NCBI GenBank assembly: GCA_965261535.1
Contig: OZ253469.1
Location: 372,001 to 436,000, forward strand
Source of the DNA: VXNE01 sp965261535
GTDB lineage: Bacteria > Pseudomonadota > Gammaproteobacteria > Pseudomonadales > Azotimanducaceae
Direction: 5' to 3'
DNA length: 64,000 nt
Under the pieces are notes generated by a model that was not told the origin of the DNA, made no database searches, and worked only from the letters and a program-made list of their open reading frames with translations. Shown one piece after another: positions 9,302-18,293 of this stretch; position 1 is the stretch's first letter, and each line of letters opens with the position of its first letter. Made by a program: the position numbers and the translations under genes.

Positions 9302-10315
9302 ATGACAACCGAATTCTGGGTGACAAGCCTTGCTGCTCCCGGCCGCGCCGGGCGTATCGCCAAGCGCATCGAAGACGCCGGCTGGGATGGATTGCTCTTC
9401 ACCGACAGTCAACATCACAACGGCGACGTCTACCAATCGCTGGCCCTCGCCTCGGTCGCGACCCAGCGTATCGGTCTCGGCACTGGCGTCACCAATCCAC
9501 TTACCCGCAACGCGGCGGTTACCGCGGCGGCGATCCTGTCCGTGCAGGTGGAATCCGATGGCCGCGCCATCCTGGGCATCGGCCGCGGCGACTCCTCCCT
9601 CGGCCACCTCGGGCTTCGCCCCGCACCGGTTGCCGTGCTCGAGGACTACGTTGCCAAGGTGCAGGGCTATCTCCGTGGCGAAGCGGTCGTGCAGAACGAT
9701 CACGCCGCGCATCTGAAATGGATCGAAGGCATTCCCAAACCGCCGGTCGATATTGCCGCCACGGGACCACGCGTCTCGGAGGTCGCGGGGCGCGTGGCCG
9801 ACACCATCACCGTCGCCGTCGGCGCGGACGCCGAGCGCATGCAGCGCAATATCGACCGGGCGCGCACAGCGCGAGAAGCGAGTGGTCTGGATCCAGCAAC
9901 GCTCGCTACAGGCGCTTACCTGAACGTGGCGGCACATCCTGACGTCGCCGTCGCGCGCCGCGTCATCCGCGGCAGCATCGGCACCATGGCGCATTTCTCC
10001 AGCATGTCCGGCGCGCCCCTCGACGAAGTCGCGACCGGCGAGCGCAGCGTTGTGCGAGATGTGGGAGAGCACTACCAGCTGGGACTCCACGGCGACGTGA
10101 GAGCGGCACATCTGCGACAAGTCGACGACGCCTTCATCGACCGTTTTGGCGTGGTTGGCACCCCGCAGCAAGTGATCGACCGGCTCAGCGCAATCCTCGT
10201 CCGAGTACCCCTCGATCGGGTTTGTATGATGCACGGCTCGCGCGGCGCGGATCCCACCGAGCTTGCCGAAGTTCGCGATTGCCTTGCGCGCGAGGTGCTG
10301 CCAAAGCTGCGGTAG
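9302..10315 (+). CDS. LLM-class flavin-dependent oxidoreductase
   Basis: Luciferase-like monooxygenase-fold enzyme of 337 residues, using FMN or F420. Family hallmarks: TEFWVTSLAAPGRAGRIAKR at the start, WDGLLFTDSQHHNGD, RIGLGTGVTNPLTRN and AILGIGRGDSS, typical of the methylene-tetrahydromethanopterin-reductase-like branch. ATG 9302 follows an about 100-base gap after the GH3 gene and is preferred over upstream in-frame starts because it begins the conserved barrel strand. Its last about 67 bases (from GADPTELAEVRDCLAREV) recur in decayed form at 11065-11134, beyond the HigBA genes. The substrate is unknown, and the gene need not belong to the sugar locus. Confidence 0.88.
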   Translation: MTTEFWVTSLAAPGRAGRIAKRIEDAGWDGLLFTDSQHHNGDVYQSLALASVATQRIGLGTGVTNPLTRNAAVTAAAILSVQVESDGRAILGIGRGDSSLGHLGLRPAPVAVLEDYVAKVQGYLRGEAVVQNDHAAHLKWIEGIPKPPVDIAATGPRVSEVAGRVADTITVAVGADAERMQRNIDRARTAREASGLDPATLATGAYLNVAAHPDVAVARRVIRGSIGTMAHFSSMSGAPLDEVATGERSVVRDVGEHYQLGLHGDVRAAHLRQVDDAFIDRFGVVGTPQQVIDRLSAILVRVPLDRVCMMHGSRGADPTELAEVRDCLAREVLPKLR

Positions 10316-10435
10316 CGCTGAATCAATCCTTACCCGGACGGCCTGAAGCTTGGCCACTATTGCTGCGGTTTGGCCGCAGGATAGCGAGGGAGAGATCATG
10401 CAACCCGCATCTCGATATGCGATATTATTCCCTGC

Positions 10436-10714
10436 GTGATTCGTAGCTTTCGCTGCAAGGACACCGAGCGGCTAGCGGCAGGGTACCGGGTAGCGCGCTT
10501 CGCCATGATCGAGCGGGTGGCCCAACGCAAGTTGGCCCAGCTCAACGCCGCAGCGACTCTAGCGTTCCTTCGAGTGCCACCCGGCAATCGGCTCGAAGCG
10601 CTCAAGGGTGACCGTGCCGGGTCCTACAGCATCCGCATCAACGATCAGTGGAGATTGTGCTTTCGCTACAGCGACGGCGACACCTACGACGCAGAGATCG
10701 TCGATTACCACTAG
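10436..10714 (+). CDS. higB: HigB-type toxin (RelE/ParE superfamily)
   Basis: Small 92-residue toxin predicted to be a ribosome-dependent mRNA interferase. The sequence matches the plasmid-maintenance killer type: IRSFRCKDTERLAAG at the start, then RLEALKGDRAGSYSIRINDQ, WRLCFRYSDGDTYDAEIVDYH at the end. The Arg/Tyr/His residues in the last third are the usual catalytic surface. GTG at 10436 is the start that fits the family N-terminus. The antitoxin gene follows 11 bases after the stop, in the toxin-first order characteristic of higBA. The pair sits between the intact and decayed copies of the oxidoreductase gene end. Confidence 0.93.
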   Translation: MIRSFRCKDTERLAAGYRVARFAMIERVAQRKLAQLNAAATLAFLRVPPGNRLEALKGDRAGSYSIRINDQWRLCFRYSDGDTYDAEIVDYH

Positions 10715-10725
10715 GAGGTCACCCA

Positions 10726-11019
10726 ATGACCAGCCTTGACCCTGTCCATCCCGGCGAAGTCCTCAAGCACGACTTCATGGCGCCATTTGGCCTGTCCGAC
10801 ACCGCACTAGCCCATGCGATCGGGGTGACGCCAGCTCGAGTTAACGAGATCGTCCGCTGCCGCCGTGGCATAACCGCCGAGACGGCGTTGCGTCTAGCTC
10901 GCTACTTCGGTACCGACCCGAACAGTTGGATGAACCTTCAGACTTTATACGAACTTGCCGTCGCCGAGCGCAAGGTGGCGAGCGCGCTCGAGTCCATCCA
11001 CCCACGCGAGGTCGCCTGA
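10726..11019 (+). CDS. higA: HigA-type antitoxin (XRE family)
   Basis: Antitoxin and autorepressor partner of HigB, 97 residues. It starts with the family signature DPVHPGEVLKHDFM and carries an HTH (LSDTALAHAIGVTPARVNEIV, residues 24-44) followed by the conserved RGITAETALRLARYFGTD and SWMNLQTLYEL. ATG 10726 is preceded at correct spacing by a strong ribosome-binding site (AGGAGG at 10715-10720) that overlaps the toxin stop codon region, giving the antitoxin efficient translation. It would bind and neutralise HigB and repress the shared promoter. No clear operator was picked out upstream of HigB. Confidence 0.94.
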   Translation: MTSLDPVHPGEVLKHDFMAPFGLSDTALAHAIGVTPARVNEIVRCRRGITAETALRLARYFGTDPNSWMNLQTLYELAVAERKVASALESIHPREVA

Positions 11020-11064
11020 GTTACGCTGCCAAGGCGCCTTGGCGAACTTGATCTTGGGCCACCC

Positions 11065-11134
11065 GCGCAGATCCCACGTGCTTGGCTAGATTCGGGATTG
11101 CCTCGCACGAGAGGTACTGCCAAGCCTGCGGTAG
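11065..11134 (+). pseudogene. Decayed copy of the 3' end of the LLM oxidoreductase gene
   Basis: About 70 bases align with the end of the gene at 9302-10315, including the stop: RDCLAREVLPSLR-stop here against RDCLAREVLPKLR-stop there. Upstream similarity continues to the GGATCCCACC-like segment but with an internal stop, so it is a non-coding remnant. It is in the same orientation, 819 bases downstream of the original, and brackets the HigBA genes. The rest of the gap (11135-11361) contains only short open frames without recognisable features; I see no gene there. Confidence 0.75.
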
Positions 11135-11361
11135 CGAGCGCACGCGCACAGCGTGGCAAATGGCCGGTCTGGAAAGACTTGTCGGTATCTAACCATCGAT
11201 GGTCAAACGCGAATTCCCTGTATACGCGTGAATGGCCCGAAGGGCATCAAGGCGCGCAGCCCAAGGCTCGACCCCTACGGCGCGGGACCGGTGGAAGTGA
11301 CCCCAAGACTCCAGGTGAGGAGCGTGCGCACCCGCCGCAGTGTGGGTGTCATCGGAAATGA

Positions 11362-11802
11362 CTAGACACCTGCGTTCGAGAACCTGCTGGCATTTCTGAG
11401 CATCCGATACTCCACGCCAAGCGTCGGTACGCTAGATGGCGTGAGGAGCAAAATCCCCCTTTCTTCAACCAGACTCAGCAGTTCCCGGCTCAAGGATTGC
11501 AACCTCGATCTCACTCTTTGCTGCCATTGCGCATCCACTACCGCGGACAAGAGCGCTGCCCAGACGTCCATGTCCACAAAAGTTACTTTTCCTTCAACCA
11601 ACTTCACAGTCAGCACATGCTCGCACTCGACAATACGGCGATAGGTGTTGTAGATCAGGTGAGCCTTCGGATGACTCCACCACGGCCCACGGACGCGTTG
11701 TCCTGTCAGTTCCTCCACCAGCGAGGGGACTTGGTCGTTCGAACTTGTCAGCGTCGCTATCTTCGCTTCCGCCAACCACCCATCTGCATCGAAACGTGGC
11801 AT
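11362..11802 (-). CDS. Conserved-looking hypothetical protein
   Basis: I do not recognise this 146-residue soluble protein. It begins MPRFDADGWLAEAKIATL and contains GPWWSHPKAHLIYNTYRRI and a hydrophobic helix-rich middle (VDMDVWAALLSAVVDAQW). The C-terminal half is basic and helical (RVRSRLQSLSRELLSLVEE). Amino-acid usage is that of a real protein. ATG 11802 was taken; a GTG nine bases upstream (11811) is the alternative. It stands alone between HigBA and the VOC gene with no obvious operon partner. No catalytic motif, signal peptide or membrane segment is visible. Confidence 0.6.
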   Translation of the reverse strand: MPRFDADGWLAEAKIATLTSSNDQVPSLVEELTGQRVRGPWWSHPKAHLIYNTYRRIVECEHVLTVKLVEGKVTFVDMDVWAALLSAVVDAQWQQRVRSRLQSLSRELLSLVEERGILLLTPSSVPTLGVEYRMLRNASRFSNAGV

Positions 11803-12033
11803 CACGCCCACCCAATTCTATGAGCCGCGCATTCTGGCGCGCTCCAAGGAGTATCGGGACAGTCGGGGAGGATTGTCATGCAATCACGGCTATCCGCACC
11901 GCACAAGAAAAGACACGTTGTGACCAAGTTCCGCAGCGAAGCTGCCCGGGAGATCAGTGTTCCTGATGCTTCCCATCCGTTACGACCGGGCGTATCGGTT
12001 TCGGCACGGGCGTCGGTGTCGGGGCCAACCTGA

Positions 12034-12477
12034 TCAGATTTTGGGTGGCGCGCCCCGATGCGCCCTGTCGGGCGGGCTCATCAGGCCAACGTGGTTGCCA
12101 TCCGGGTCGACAACGATCGCGTAGCGCGAACCCCAAAAAGTGTAAAAGGGCCCCTGCGAAGTGCCGTGGCCCAAAGCGACGACACGGTCAAAGACGCTGT
12201 CTACTTCTCCGGCGTCCGCGTACCGAAAACTGATTACGGATCGATTGCCTTCACCCTTGAACTGGCGCCAGCCGGCGTTGTAAGTCTCGGCCAAAGCATG
12301 ACTGTCGAGCGCCAACTCAAACCCGTCGGGCATCTTCATGACGACGTGGTGCGCCCCGGTCGCTGTGCGCCAAACGGTGGATTCGGGAATCTCCAGGCCG
12401 ATCGTTCGGTAGAATTCCATCGACCGCGTCATGTCGCTGACGACGAGGTTCATCTGGTCCAGGAAGGGAGCGCTCAC
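12034..12477 (-). CDS. VOC-family protein (glyoxalase/bleomycin-resistance fold)
   Basis: Vicinal-oxygen-chelate fold protein of 147 residues, a metal-dependent lyase/dioxygenase or binding protein. The first beta-alpha-beta module is DQMNLVVSDMTRSMEFYRTI, the second runs from VISFRYADAGEVDSVFDRV to YAIVVDPDGNHVGLMSP, the usual C-terminal VOC signature with the metal-site region near its end. GTG 12477 was chosen: it follows a GGAGA ribosome-binding site and starts the conserved first strand, while longer in-frame starts add an unstructured leader. It is convergent with nothing and upstream of no obvious partner. Specific activity unknown. Confidence 0.82.
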   Translation of the reverse strand: MSAPFLDQMNLVVSDMTRSMEFYRTIGLEIPESTVWRTATGAHHVVMKMPDGFELALDSHALAETYNAGWRQFKGEGNRSVISFRYADAGEVDSVFDRVVALGHGTSQGPFYTFWGSRYAIVVDPDGNHVGLMSPPDRAHRGAPPKI

Positions 12478-12596
12478 GTGATCTTCTCCGGTTACATTGC
12501 TAGCAGGGACAATAGCCCGCTTCAGTGTCCCATGATATCCCGAGCACCGCCCGTAACGAGCGCGGGTCATAGTGCCGGCCTGATCGCGAGCCGGTA

Positions 12597-14414
12597 TCAG
12601 TCGGTCACCGCAACCGTGTCCAGGATGTGATCTGACTGCTCGACCAGCGCTTGCGCCTGCCGGCCGAGCAACGCGCGGAAGGCAACGACCGACAACCCGA
12701 ACTCAATCATCGATACGACGAGATACACGGGAAACCCGTGACCGTCCTCGACAAACCCCCGTTCGGCGGCGAGTGCACCCCAGGCAATCAACATCAACGA
12801 GCCCGCGATCGCCAATTTAATCAATAGCAACAGGAAGGCTGCGGCGCAACCACCTCGATTGGTCATCGACGTGTGCGACACGGCGTGCGGCGAACCCATC
12901 GAGAAAGCGCCACCCGTCACGCAGCAGGCCAAAAAAACGATCCCTCCCTGGAAGACCGTCCCCAGAATGTGTGTCGGCAGCATCGACACAAGCACCGCCG
13001 AAACCGTCAAGACGGCGCCAGCAAGCAGGATGAACAGGGGCAGCAGCGCCAGGTACTTGCCCAAGAGGAGTGTCGTGGCGGGCACGCCCGCAAACCGATA
13101 GATACGGAATCCCTGACCGTCGAAGCCAAACAGGTTGCGGGCCAGTTCCATCGGAAAGCAAAACATCGACATGAGCCCGATCACGGTCAATGGCAGCGTG
13201 TGCGCATCAAGCTCACCGGGATCTCGAAACCGGAGGAACCCGAATACGACCAGCAGCGCCAACGTTGGCAAACACTCCATCACACCGCGTACAGAACGAA
13301 ACCAATGCCTGAGCGTGATCTGGGCAATGGCCACAATGGGCGACGCCAGCGCCGTTCGTGCCCGCACCCGCCGCACCTGTTGCTCCGGCCCCACTTGTGG
13401 ACGCGCAGTTCCGGTCTCACCGTTCCGGTACCGCGCAACGGTCGCCCTGTAGCTGCGCCGCAGGCTCAATATCGTGATCATGAGAAGGCCGACCATCCCC
13501 ATCACGGACAACCAGGGTAAGCGGTCGGGTCCATCCGCCGAGCCGTGCGTCACCCAACCACGCGACAGCAACTCGCTCGACAGCCCCGTCTCTTCCCTGG
13601 TCGCTTGATCGGCTTCGTCGACGCGAATGCCTTCGTATCCCGGATCTGAAGAGGTTGCCATGGCCTCGGACGCCTCCGGCTCCGACGCGACCTGCTGGGT
13701 CAGATACACGACGTACGACGCCTGCGTCACCGCAATCAGCACCGTGAACACCAGGTAGCCGATCAACACGCGATGTCGCTTGGTCCCCATCGCCGACGTG
13801 ATCCATCCCTGCGCCTGATACAGGATGGCCGCAACACAGAGGACCAGTGACAGCGATGCGGGAATGAGAACGAAATTGCGAACGTCAAGTGCGACCGTGC
13901 ATGCGATTGCGAGTCCCACGAAGGCGGGAACAAACATGACAGTCGACAGCGTCAGTTGCGACAACGCGAAGTTCAACAGGAAGGCCTGATGCAGTGAGAA
14001 GGGCAGGTGCAGCAGATTGTCCAGCGGTAGTCCGTCGCCTTGCTGCAGGCGCCCCAACGCGTCGATCACGCGTATGAACACGAACACGGCGATCAGCCAG
14101 GTCCACGCGATCATCACGGCATCAGGCTTCGCTTGTGGGAAATAGGCTATTCCCAGAACCAGTGCGAGCACGAACAACAGGCATCCGGCCATGACCGCCA
14201 GAGCCGCCGCCAGCGCGCCCAACTCCCGGTAGAGCTGTCCCTGCCGTTGCCAACGCCGTTGCCAAAGTCGCCAGACCAGCCACACAACCGTTCGCAGATG
14301 TGTCGTCCAAATCCGAGCCCCGCGGCCCATGAGGGATTCCCGAGCCAAGGCCACATCGGACCCCGCCTCCTCGGGCGTCCTGCCCTCGGTCAACGGTCGC
14401 TCTCGGCCAACCAA
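12597..14414 (-). CDS. ABC exporter membrane subunit
   Basis: Large integral membrane protein of about 580-605 residues with roughly ten hydrophobic segments in two clusters (residues 65-230 and 300-590), separated by a soluble loop rich in acidic residues. It directly follows, and its open frame overlaps, the ABC ATPase gene at 14390-15166, so it is its permease. The start is uncertain: a TTG at 14414 gives overlap with the ATPase, while GTG 14354 or ATG 14330 (MGRGARIWTTHLR) are more conventional. The partner ATPase is interrupted by a stop codon, so the exporter may be non-functional. Substrate unknown. Confidence 0.75.
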   Translation of the reverse strand: MVGRERPLTEGRTPEEAGSDVALARESLMGRGARIWTTHLRTVVWLVWRLWQRRWQRQGQLYRELGALAAALAVMAGCLLFVLALVLGIAYFPQAKPDAVMIAWTWLIAVFVFIRVIDALGRLQQGDGLPLDNLLHLPFSLHQAFLLNFALSQLTLSTVMFVPAFVGLAIACTVALDVRNFVLIPASLSLVLCVAAILYQAQGWITSAMGTKRHRVLIGYLVFTVLIAVTQASYVVYLTQQVASEPEASEAMATSSDPGYEGIRVDEADQATREETGLSSELLSRGWVTHGSADGPDRLPWLSVMGMVGLLMITILSLRRSYRATVARYRNGETGTARPQVGPEQQVRRVRARTALASPIVAIAQITLRHWFRSVRGVMECLPTLALLVVFGFLRFRDPGELDAHTLPLTVIGLMSMFCFPMELARNLFGFDGQGFRIYRFAGVPATTLLLGKYLALLPLFILLAGAVLTVSAVLVSMLPTHILGTVFQGGIVFLACCVTGGAFSMGSPHAVSHTSMTNRGGCAAAFLLLLIKLAIAGSLMLIAWGALAAERGFVEDGHGFPVYLVVSMIEFGLSVVAFRALLGRQAQALVEQSDHILDTVAVTD

Positions 14415-15166
14415 CTCAACGCTGTTCGCATCTCTTCCGTGGATCCCACGAGCTTGAGGAATACGTCCTCCAGCGACTTGCCGCCCATCGATGCCAGCGG
14501 CCCTTCGAACACCAGGCGTCCACCATGGATGATCCCGACGTCGGTGCAGAGCCGTTCCACAACATCGAGCACGTGCGACGTAACGAAAACCGTCGATCCC
14601 CGCTTCACATGGCTGCGCAGAATGTCCCGCATGACCCGTGATCCAACCGCATCGACACCCTCGAACGGTTCGTCGAGGAAAAGCAGACTGGGATTGGGCA
14701 GGAGCGCCGCCGCGAGTGCGAGCTTCTTGCGCATTCCGTGCGAATACTCCAGCACGAGCTGCGTGTCCTGTGCGCCCAACTCGAGAACCGAAAGCAGTTC
14801 TTCTATTCGCTGCGCCACGATGTCCTCGCTCAGGAGGTACATCCGCCCGACAAACGTCAGTTATTCACGCCCAGTGAGCAGCTCGAACAGCGCCATATCC
14901 TCCGGCACCACTCCGATCCGGCGTCGGACCGCCACGGCTGCGGCGTGGTCCGAGATACTCGCTCCCAGCAGGAATACCTCGCCCGCCGTGGGCGCAAGGA
15001 TGCCCGTAAGCATCTTGATGGTGGTGGACTTGCCGGCACCGTTGCGGCCCAGAAACCCGTACAGCGAACCTGCTTCCACCCGAAGGTTCAAGGAATCGAC
15101 CGCTCGCAAGCCACCCAAGTCGCGTGTCAATCCCCGAGTTTCAACAGCGAGGTCCGCTGTCGGCAT
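14390..15166 (-). pseudogene. ABC transporter ATP-binding subunit interrupted by an in-frame TAA
   Basis: Reads as one ABC-2-type ATPase of about 258 codons: Walker A GRNGAGKSTTIKML near residue 42, signature region EYSHGMRKKLALAAALL, Walker B PSLLFLDEPFEGVDAVG and the H-loop VFVTSHVLD. A TAA codon at 14861-14863 lies exactly where relatives have Tyr in ...TGREYL..VGR, and the frame continues unchanged on both sides, so a single base change (TAC/TAT to TAA) explains it. Translation would end after about 101 residues, before the signature motif. Restart at ATG 14842 would lack Walker A. Either a pseudogene or a consensus base error; the permease behind it is intact. Confidence 0.85.
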
Positions 15167-15260
15167 GCAACCTTCCGGTGGTCTCTCTTCGTTCGGAAGT
15201 ATAGCGAAGCCCCCTGGTTCCCCCGGCTGTATTTCGCTGCTTCGACGCGCATCTCACCCG

Positions 15261-16169
15261 CTATCCGATGCAGTCGAGCAGGACCTGTTCCACCCGTACC
15301 GGGAGAATACCCAGGTCTTGCAGGGTCAACGCCTGCTCCCCCACGACATTGTCCTGTCTCAGCAGTTTCACCTGGTCGCGAGTCAGCGGCGGATTGGGGT
15401 GCAATGCCATCACGCCCGCCAGGATGTCCCACACGAGGAAGGGGACCGGGATGACGGCCTTGCGCCGGCCTATCTGTCCGAGCACCAGTTGTACCAGTTC
15501 CCTGTACGTGTAGACCTGTGGTCCTCCGAGTTCGTACACGCGGCAAGCCGTAGAGGGATCGGCGAGGACTCTCACACAGGCTTGAGCGACGTTGTCCACG
15601 AACACCGGTTGCAGTCTCGTACAGCCATCACCGAACAGCGGCAGAACCGGGCTGCGCCGCGCCAGGGCGGCAAGCTTGTTCAACAAGGCATCACCCGGAC
15701 CGAATATCGCGCTGGGACGCAGGATCGTGACGCCGTCGAATACGTCCTTGACGAGACCCTCTCCGATCCCCCGAGCGCGGACATACGGCGAGTTCGAGGC
15801 GGGGTCGGCCCCCAATCCCGAGATGTGAATCAGCCGCTCGACTCCCGCCTGCTTTGCCTGGCGGGCGACATGCAGGGCGCCCTGTCCATGTATCCTGTGG
15901 AAGGTAGCGTCCCCTGTCTCGACGTAGTGGCCAACCGTATTGATCACCGAAGCGGAACCTGCCACTGCCCGTGCGACCGTCGATTCGTCCGATACATCGG
16001 CGTGCACGAGTTCGATCCTGCCATCTCCACAGAGCTGCCGAAGAAAGCACGCGCCGGCCGGATGACGTACGCCCACACGCACTTGGTACTTGGCGCCGGC
16101 CAGGTACTGCACGATCTGGCGGCCGAGGAATCCGGAACCCCCGAAGACCGTTACGAGTTCGGACGTCAT
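15261..16169 (-). CDS. NAD(P)-binding epimerase-like protein (NDUFA9-like atypical SDR)
   Basis: Atypical short-chain dehydrogenase/reductase of 302 residues related to the complex-I-associated NDUFA9 subgroup. The nucleotide-binding motif is VFGGSGFLGRQIVQYL near the N-terminus, followed by HADVSDESTVARAVAG and the RLIHISGLGADPASNSPYVRARG region in place of the classic YxxxK. ATG 16169 is preceded by GAGGAG. The C-terminal part (VYELGGPQVYTYRELVQLVL) is typical of the group. It sits between the broken ABC ATPase and the DUF1428 gene, all on the minus strand, but gaps suggest separate units. Role in quinone or lipid metabolism is inferred from the family only. Confidence 0.85.
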   Translation of the reverse strand: MTSELVTVFGGSGFLGRQIVQYLAGAKYQVRVGVRHPAGACFLRQLCGDGRIELVHADVSDESTVARAVAGSASVINTVGHYVETGDATFHRIHGQGALHVARQAKQAGVERLIHISGLGADPASNSPYVRARGIGEGLVKDVFDGVTILRPSAIFGPGDALLNKLAALARRSPVLPLFGDGCTRLQPVFVDNVAQACVRVLADPSTACRVYELGGPQVYTYRELVQLVLGQIGRRKAVIPVPFLVWDILAGVMALHPNPPLTRDQVKLLRQDNVVGEQALTLQDLGILPVRVEQVLLDCIG

Positions 16170-16205
16170 CAACTCCTCACCCCCGCAGGAAAGGCAGCAA
16201 CGACG

Positions 16206-16571
16206 TCAAAGCTCCACGACCGGCGCAAATCCCCCGTAGATCATTCGCTTACCGTCGAACGGCACCGGGTTCTCCTCCGGATCGAAGCGGCTGTCAGCCT
16301 CAAACTGTTCGTGAATCCGGCCCATGGCCCCGTCCCGCGTCGCCTTGTCCGGCCACTCGATCCAGGAGAAGACAACTGTTTCGTCGTCTTTCGCATCGAC
16401 CGCCTTGCGAAAATCGGTGACCGTACCGTCGGGTACGTCATCGCTCCAGCATTCGAGGATGCGGGTGGCGCCGAATTCCTTGAACAGGCGGTCGGTATTG
16501 GTGGCGTGTTCGATGAACTGCTGCCTGTTTGCAATCGGAACCGGAATCACGAAACCGTCGACATAGGCCAT
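16206..16571 (-). CDS. DUF1428 family protein (YbaA-like)
   Basis: Small 121-residue cytoplasmic protein of the DUF1428/dimeric alpha-beta-barrel group, function unknown. It starts MAYVDGFVIPVPIANRQQF and ends KRMIYGGFAPVVEL, both conserved family ends, and contains ILECWSDDVPDGTVTDF. ATG 16571 is supported by a clear AGGAGG ribosome-binding site nine bases before it. It lies directly upstream of the epimerase-like gene (37-base gap), so the two may be co-transcribed. Divergent to the FG-GAP lipoprotein gene, with about 135 bases between them for two promoters. Confidence 0.9.
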   Translation of the reverse strand: MAYVDGFVIPVPIANRQQFIEHATNTDRLFKEFGATRILECWSDDVPDGTVTDFRKAVDAKDDETVVFSWIEWPDKATRDGAMGRIHEQFEADSRFDPEENPVPFDGKRMIYGGFAPVVEL

Positions 16572-16706
16572 GCTCAATCCTCCTATTGTTTTTCGGCCGC
16601 AGCTTCGAGCGCGGTTGCAGCCCGGATAGTCGCACCGCGAAGATTCTGGTTGCAAATGCCGGTCCGCGCGACGACGCTCGACCTCGTTTCAGAGATTCTC
16701 GCCGCC

Positions 16707-18293
16707 ATGATGAAACCTTCGCTCTTCTCGCTGCCACTCCTCGGAGCACTGGTCTTCGGTTGCGCCGGTGTGTCTCCGGCACCGCCTGACGCCGAGATGT
16801 TCGAAATCCACGAAATCGCGACCGGCACCGCCCGTCACCAGACAGTTCTGACCGGGTCTTTCGGTACCGGCGCAGCGCTTGCGGTGGTGAACATGGACGC
16901 GAATGGGCGGCAGCGAGTGCAGTTTCACGGCTTCGACGGAGACGACTGGTCGCGGGTGCTCGACGCACCGCTTGGCACCGGCGTCCTGTTCGTCGATGTC
17001 ATTCGCGGCGCGGGTCGCGATCGCCTCGTCACGTACCGCCACGGGCGCGTCGAATGGTTCGACCTGGAAGGCGCCACGGTGCACGTTCTCGCTAAACTGT
17101 CCACGACCTACCGCGCCCCGGACGATGGCGGGGTGCCTCAGATCGATATCACCCGAGACGTGAACCGTGACGGTCTCGACGACCTGCTGGTCCCCGACAT
17201 CGACGGATTCCGGGTTGCCGTCCAGTCGCCTGACGGATCTTTTGCAGCACCTGTCAAGCTCGGCCCCCCGGAGCCGTTCCTCGATGCCAGGGCCTACGGC
17301 GACACGCGCACATACCAGGAGGCCGGCATCACGCCGGAGAACATCCCCTGGTATTTGGCGCGAGTCCACGAACTGGACTACGACCGCGACGGCTTGAGCG
17401 ACCTTGCCTTCTGGAACGGGGACCGGTTCGACGTTTACCCGCAGACCGAAACGGGCACATTTCAAACCACGCCGGACACCCTCGAGATTGATGTCAGGTT
17501 CGACTTCGACGGCGCGTACGCGCTCGCGTTCGATGTCGGCGACGCAAGTCCCGTGTCGCTGCTGCTCGGACTCGGCGAAAACGCAGAGCACAGGGTTCTG
17601 AAGGGATTCCGCGATCTCGATGCGGACGGAGTGGCGGATCTCATCACCCTGACGCTATCGGGCCCGAGTCCGCTGAGGTTCCGAGGCCGGTTCGAGATCC
17701 ATTTCGGCCAAGCGGTGACCAACGGCACTGTCTTCGCGGTCACGCCCGACACTTCCGTCGACGTGCCAGGCCGGTCCGCAGGCGGAGAACCGTGGGGCTA
17801 CGCGTCCCACCGCCTCGTCGACTTCGACAGCGACGGCGACATCGACATGGCGCTCGGCGCAGTCGATACGCGGGCGGGCGGCATGCTGCGCGCCATCGCC
17901 GGAAACGCCATCTCCATCGATCTCGCCTTCTACCGCCTGCGCGGCCGCGCCTACCCAGATCGGCCCGACGCGACCCGACGCGTCGCGAGCGCATTCCGCC
18001 CGCTCTCCCGGCGCGGCCCCCTGTTCCCTAGCGTCCTCACCGGGGATGTCGACGGAGACGGCCAAATGGACCTCCTGATCGGCGATCGCTGGGACGAACT
18101 GTCCGTGTTCCTTGCCACCTCCGGCCCGGATCCGTTCCCGGGCCCCGCCGCAAAGGTGTCCGTTGGCATACCTGCCGCCGGCGACCGGAATGCCCGACTT
18201 GCCGATCTCGACGGCGACGGTCGCCAGGATGTAGTCATCCACCATCCCTCGTCGACCGGCCCAAACCGAGTTGTGGTCCTGATGGCACGCTAG
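16707..18293 (+). CDS. FG-GAP/VCBS-repeat lipoprotein
   Basis: Predicted secreted lipoprotein of 528 residues. The signal peptide ends in a lipobox (GALVFGC, Cys about 19). The rest is a beta-propeller-like array of FG-GAP repeats with six calcium-type DxDxDG motifs: TRDVNRDGLDDLLVPD, YDRDGLSDLAFWN, LDADGVADLITL, DFDSDGDIDMALG, DVDGDGQMDLLIG and DLDGDGRQDVVIH. Such propellers act in cell-surface binding or adhesion; the partner is unknown. ATG 16707 begins the signal peptide. The frame is open far upstream, but that stretch lies antisense to three real genes and is not coding. The stop codon TAG at 18291-18293 falls in the left terminal motif of repeat element copy B. Confidence 0.87.
   Translation: MMKPSLFSLPLLGALVFGCAGVSPAPPDAEMFEIHEIATGTARHQTVLTGSFGTGAALAVVNMDANGRQRVQFHGFDGDDWSRVLDAPLGTGVLFVDVIRGAGRDRLVTYRHGRVEWFDLEGATVHVLAKLSTTYRAPDDGGVPQIDITRDVNRDGLDDLLVPDIDGFRVAVQSPDGSFAAPVKLGPPEPFLDARAYGDTRTYQEAGITPENIPWYLARVHELDYDRDGLSDLAFWNGDRFDVYPQTETGTFQTTPDTLEIDVRFDFDGAYALAFDVGDASPVSLLLGLGENAEHRVLKGFRDLDADGVADLITLTLSGPSPLRFRGRFEIHFGQAVTNGTVFAVTPDTSVDVPGRSAGGEPWGYASHRLVDFDSDGDIDMALGAVDTRAGGMLRAIAGNAISIDLAFYRLRGRAYPDRPDATRRVASAFRPLSRRGPLFPSVLTGDVDGDGQMDLLIGDRWDELSVFLATSGPDPFPGPAAKVSVGIPAAGDRNARLADLDGDGRQDVVIHHPSSTGPNRVVVLMAR

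Noticed and set aside
11153..11365. 70-codon frame after the decayed LLM end
   Set aside because: Starts in a remnant region, has no recognisable family and weak initiation context; evidence is too slight to call a gene.
14040..16706. A very long plus-strand open frame that leads into the FG-GAP gene (1417 codons in all)
   Set aside because: It lies antisense to the ABC, epimerase-like and DUF1428 genes, whose protein families are clear. Its translation is rich in Arg/Ser/Pro and has no domain; a product of high GC content.
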